Positions 1 to 64,000 of a stretch of 64,000 nucleotides of DNA are shown here, one piece after another; position 1 is the stretch's first letter, and each line of letters starts with the position of its first letter. The stretch is from Dromiciops gliroides (taxonomy: Eukaryota > Chordata > Mammalia > Microbiotheria > Microbiotheriidae). The stretch lies in NCBI RefSeq assembly GCF_019393635.1, contig NC_057863.1, positions 32,805,357 to 32,869,356 on the forward strand. The letters are read 5' to 3'. The notes beneath the pieces are model-generated. The model was not told the DNA's origin, ran no database searches, and saw only the letters and a program-made list of their open reading frames with translations. Both the position numbers and the translations under genes were made by a program.

Positions 1-16
1 TAAGAGTGAATGGACA

Positions 17-169
17 GGGGCAGCTAGGTGGCGCAGTGGATAGAGCACCGGCCCTGGAGTCAGGAGGACCTGAGTTCAAATCCGGCCTCAGACACTTAAC
101 ACTTACTAGCTGTTTGACCCTGGGCAAGTCACTTAACCCCAATTGCCTCACCAAAAAAAAAAAAAAAAA
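17..169 (+). mobile_element. W-SINE, full length, with TSD
   Basis: Head GGGGCAGCTAGGTGGCGCAG, body ...CTGTTTGACCCTGGGCAAGTC, 3' end CAATTGCCTCACC and a 17-nt A tail. Target-site duplication AGAGTGAATGGACA at 3-16 and 169-182. Confidence 0.93.
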
Positions 170-181
170 GAGTGAATGGAC

Positions 182-259
182 ACTTGACACTTAACTAGCT
201 GTGTGACCCTGGGCAAGTCATTTAACCCTCATTGCCCTGCTTCCCCCCCCCCCAAAAAA
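182..259 (+). mobile_element. W-SINE 3' half
   Basis: Begins at the ACTTGACACTTAACTAGCTG segment and ends CTCATTGCCCTGC, then a C-run and A-run. It is directly followed by a third copy of GAGTGAATGGA. Confidence 0.85.
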
Positions 260-340
260 AGAGTGAATGGAGATAGATTTATGTTTTCAAATTGGATTGG
301 TCAGCCTGCCTTTGTCACAGTGGCTCACTTTAAAGATGCC

Positions 341-487
341 GGGGCTGCAATGGATAAAGCACCAGCCCTGGATTCAGGAGGACCTGAGTTCAAATCCGGT
401 CTTAAACACTTGACACTTACTAGCTGTGTGACTCTGGACAAATCACTTAACCCTCATTGCCCTGCAAAAATTAAAAAAAAAAAAAAA
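341..487 (+). mobile_element. W-SINE with 5' internal deletion and TSD
   Basis: Reads GGGGCTGCAATGGATAAAGC, lacking about 12 bp of the head. It ends CTCATTGCCCTGC and an A-rich tail. TSD AAAGATGCC at 332-340 and 485-493. Confidence 0.9.
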
Positions 488-489
488 GA

Positions 490-1419
490 TGCCTGGGCTG
501 ATGACAAGCCTGTACAAATCTATTCTTGGAAATTTGGAGTTGGAAAGGGTCCTCCTGGGCCATTTAGCCAGATCACACACCAGATAAATCCTTACCCTAA
601 CTCAGGTGGCCATCCAGAGGTCTAAGTAGCTGGACCCAACATCTCTCTAAATGTCCCACTCATAGCTCTCATTGTTAGGACATTTTTCCTGATGTGAAAT
701 CTAAATTTTTCTCTTTTACAACTTCCATTCTTCCCTCATTGGGGCGAAGCCAGACAGACAAGAGTGCTTGAGGGTTGGGGGAAAGGCAGCACCTCACACG
801 GGATTGCAGTAAGAGATAAAGTCAGCTCTGCCCTTTCATTCCTTGAAAAGGAGAAAGGGTCAACAAGGCTTAATAAAGTGGGATGATTGCTGATCCTCTT
901 GCTGAGTGAACAACGTTACTTTGGGAATGGATGGCCAAGGACACTTGTGGGCTGTCAGCAGCCTCAAGTGATCTTGGTTTTGAGTGCAGATCCCATCTCA
1001 AGCTGCACCTTGATGGCCCGTGGGACCTGAGCAGCTCAAGAAACCACAGAAGGGGAAACAGGTTCAAGGCCCCCCGGCCACCCTGCAGCATTTGTAGGCA
1101 CAACTTCCATGCTCCCACTTAGGATTGTGTATTTCCTCTTGTGGGATTCACTCGATCAAATGTCACGTCACCAATAAAGTCAGTGTTCTAATGTGGTTTG
1201 AACATGCTCGTTATCTACGTCTGGTTCTGACTTTTAGTGTCTTCAAAACACTCTACATAGTCATGCCTCTTTCTGTCTGGAGAATTTAAATACCTGGCAC
1301 ATTCTTGAAAAGCACCAGGTAGGCTGGCAGAGATCTCTTCGGTGGGGAGAGCCTGGCCCTGTGTGCAAAATCACCTCCAGGAAGAGAGACGGGGACCAGG
1401 GAAGACACCCCCCATCCTC
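490..1419. other. No repeat or gene recognised (probable 3' UTR)
   Basis: Moderately GC-balanced sequence without recognisable interspersed repeats or a coding pattern. It lies immediately 3' of the PLD1 stop. Confidence 0.4.
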
Positions 1420-62995
<61,576 letters not shown>

Positions 62996-62996
62996 T

Positions 62997-63235
62997 GGGT
63001 TATCCAGCTGCATCTGACTCACTGTGATCCAATGGCAAAGATACTGGAGTGGTTTGCCATGTCCTTCTCCGGTTTGTCCCCAATTTAGAGAGATGTGGAA
63101 TTGAGTCAAATAGGGGTTAAGTGACTTTGCCCAGGGTCACACAGCTAGTAAGTATCTGAGGTCAGATTTTAATTTAGACCTTCCTGTCTCCAGACTCTGG
63201 TGCTCTATCCACTGCACCACCTAGCCGTCTATGGC
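62997..63235 (-). mobile_element. M-SINE (MAR1-like)
   Basis: GCATCTGACTCACTGTGATC, TGGCAAAGATACTGGAGTGG ... TCCACTGCACCACCTAGCCG. Confidence 0.85.
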
Positions 63236-63239
63236 AGCT

Positions 63240-63650
63240 GCACGTAGCAGGCCGTTATTAACATTTGTTGAACTGCTGAGTTGAATTTCCCCGGCTCAGA
63301 TGTGCCAACACTCAGCTTCCATCAGCTCAAGTAAATGGTCCTTTAATACTATTCCTCTAAGTATTTTATATTTCCACTTTTCTCCGTTAGATAATAGCAG
63401 ATAATCACCCACCAAGCTACAAAATTGAGCGCACACTAATTATCTTAGGACTCTGTGCTTGATATATATTTTTTTCTTTTATCATGTTGAAGTAATGGTA
63501 GGTCATTTATAAAATGCCATTCATTTTTCCAATTAGACAGATAAGCCTGAGATGAGTGATGGAGATGGCTCTCTCTAACAAAAAGGAAAATGAAGCTTTT
63601 AAAGTCAGAACTAAATAAGAAATGATCACTTGAAGAATTCCATCTTTAGG
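63240..63650. other. Intron, no element recognised
   Basis: AT-rich and unassigned; no candidate for the next upstream PLD1 exon. Confidence 0.35.
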
Positions 63651-63654
63651 TAAT

Positions 63655-63693
63655 ACAACTCCTAGGGTTGTTCTGAGGATCAAAGGAAATAAT

Positions 63694-63742
<49 letters not shown>

Positions 63743-63945
63743 TTTGCAGGGCAATGAAGGTTAGGTGACTTGCCCAGGGTCACATAGCTAGTTAGTGTCA
63801 AGTGCCTGAGGTCACATTTGAACTCAGGTCCTCTTGAATCCAGGGCTGGTGCTTTATCCACTGCGCCACCTAGCTGCCCATGAAATAATATTTTTAAAGT
63901 GATTAGCACAGTTTCTAGTAAATAGTAGGCATCTAATAAATGCTT
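63655..63945 (+). mobile_element. MIR 3' part split by a W-SINE
   Basis: GGGTTGTTCTGAGGATCAAA to 63696, then after the SINE TTTTAAAGTGATTAGCACAG and GCATCTAATAAATGCTTAC. Confidence 0.85.
63697..63880 (-). mobile_element. W-SINE with (GT)n tail and TSD
   Basis: (GT)n at 63697-63739, GCAGGGCAATGAAGGTTAGG ... GCGCCACCTAGCTGCCC. TSD GAAATAATATT on both sides. Confidence 0.94.
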
Positions 63946-64000
63946 ACTTTTGTCCCTTCTTCCCCTTATATATGTATATCCTACCCCTCACCTAATGTGT

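Larger units (their letters stand above)
1..1419 (-). other. PLD1 3' UTR / 3' flank, end not defined
   Basis: Sequence downstream of the stop codon in gene orientation. Reading the minus strand, I find neither AATAAA nor ATTAAA between 1419 and 1, so the polyadenylation site is beyond the left edge or uses a variant hexamer. Positions 490-1419 hold no repeat I recognise. Positions 1-488 are SINE material antisense to PLD1. Confidence 0.5.

Noticed and set aside
17..170. tRNA gene candidates at SINE heads (GTTCAAATC box-B-like motif)
   Set aside because: The motif is the ancestral tRNA-derived promoter of the SINE. There is no complete cloverleaf and it recurs at every copy.

Overview
The window is vertebrate nuclear DNA, almost certainly from a marsupial and most likely an Australian one. 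The evidence is a dense load of a short A-tailed SINE of about 145 bp whose head reads GGGGCAGCTAGGTGGCGCAG. It is mixed with longer CORE/MAR1-like SINEs, MIR, L2 and L3/CR1-type fossils, marsupial-type L1 3' ends and RTE/BovB-like pieces. Family names are from memory and were not checked against a repeat library. There is no bacterial or viral gene organisation.

The only protein-coding gene I can support is PLD1 (phospholipase D1), on the minus strand. Ten consecutive coding exons lie at 62464-62582, 59604-59717, 44557-44667, 42053-42141, 29326-29439, 22667-22716, 21643-21777, 10300-10453, 4724-4841 and 1420-1644 (stop included). All nine introns are GT-AG and the reading phase is continuous. 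Together they encode about 409 residues, corresponding to human residues 666-1074: the PIP2-binding arginines, the IYIENQFF motif, the second HKD catalytic motif and the conserved C-terminal EVWT. The upstream exons (PX, PH, HKD1) lie beyond the right edge. The 3' UTR starts at 1419 and has no AATAAA or ATTAAA before the left edge.

The rest is intron and 3' flank filled with repeats. In evidence fields, 'W-SINE' means the short A-tailed family, 'M-SINE' the longer family ending ...ATCTTTGCCAAGAAAACCCC..., and 'P-SINE' a family with CCAGGCAACTCTCTAAGAC and CCAATGAAATCACAGG motifs. Many W-SINE copies have clear target-site duplications (TSDs), so insertion order can be read. The best cases are a MIR split by a mariner-type element that is itself split by a W-SINE (3220-3800), and a MIR split by an M-SINE split by a W-SINE (15015-15725). 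Two probable solo LTRs (33620-34205 and 55003-55374), an RT-coding LINE fossil (54235-54725), and an inverted pair of an unclassified repeat (5665-5925 and 7125-7560) are the other notable items.

I found no novel biological system. The window reads as the 3' 60 kb of an ordinary conserved gene with an informative transposon stratigraphy. Repeat boundaries are estimates made by eye. Exon boundaries are exact readings, apart from uncertainty about the acceptor of the exon at 62464-62582.
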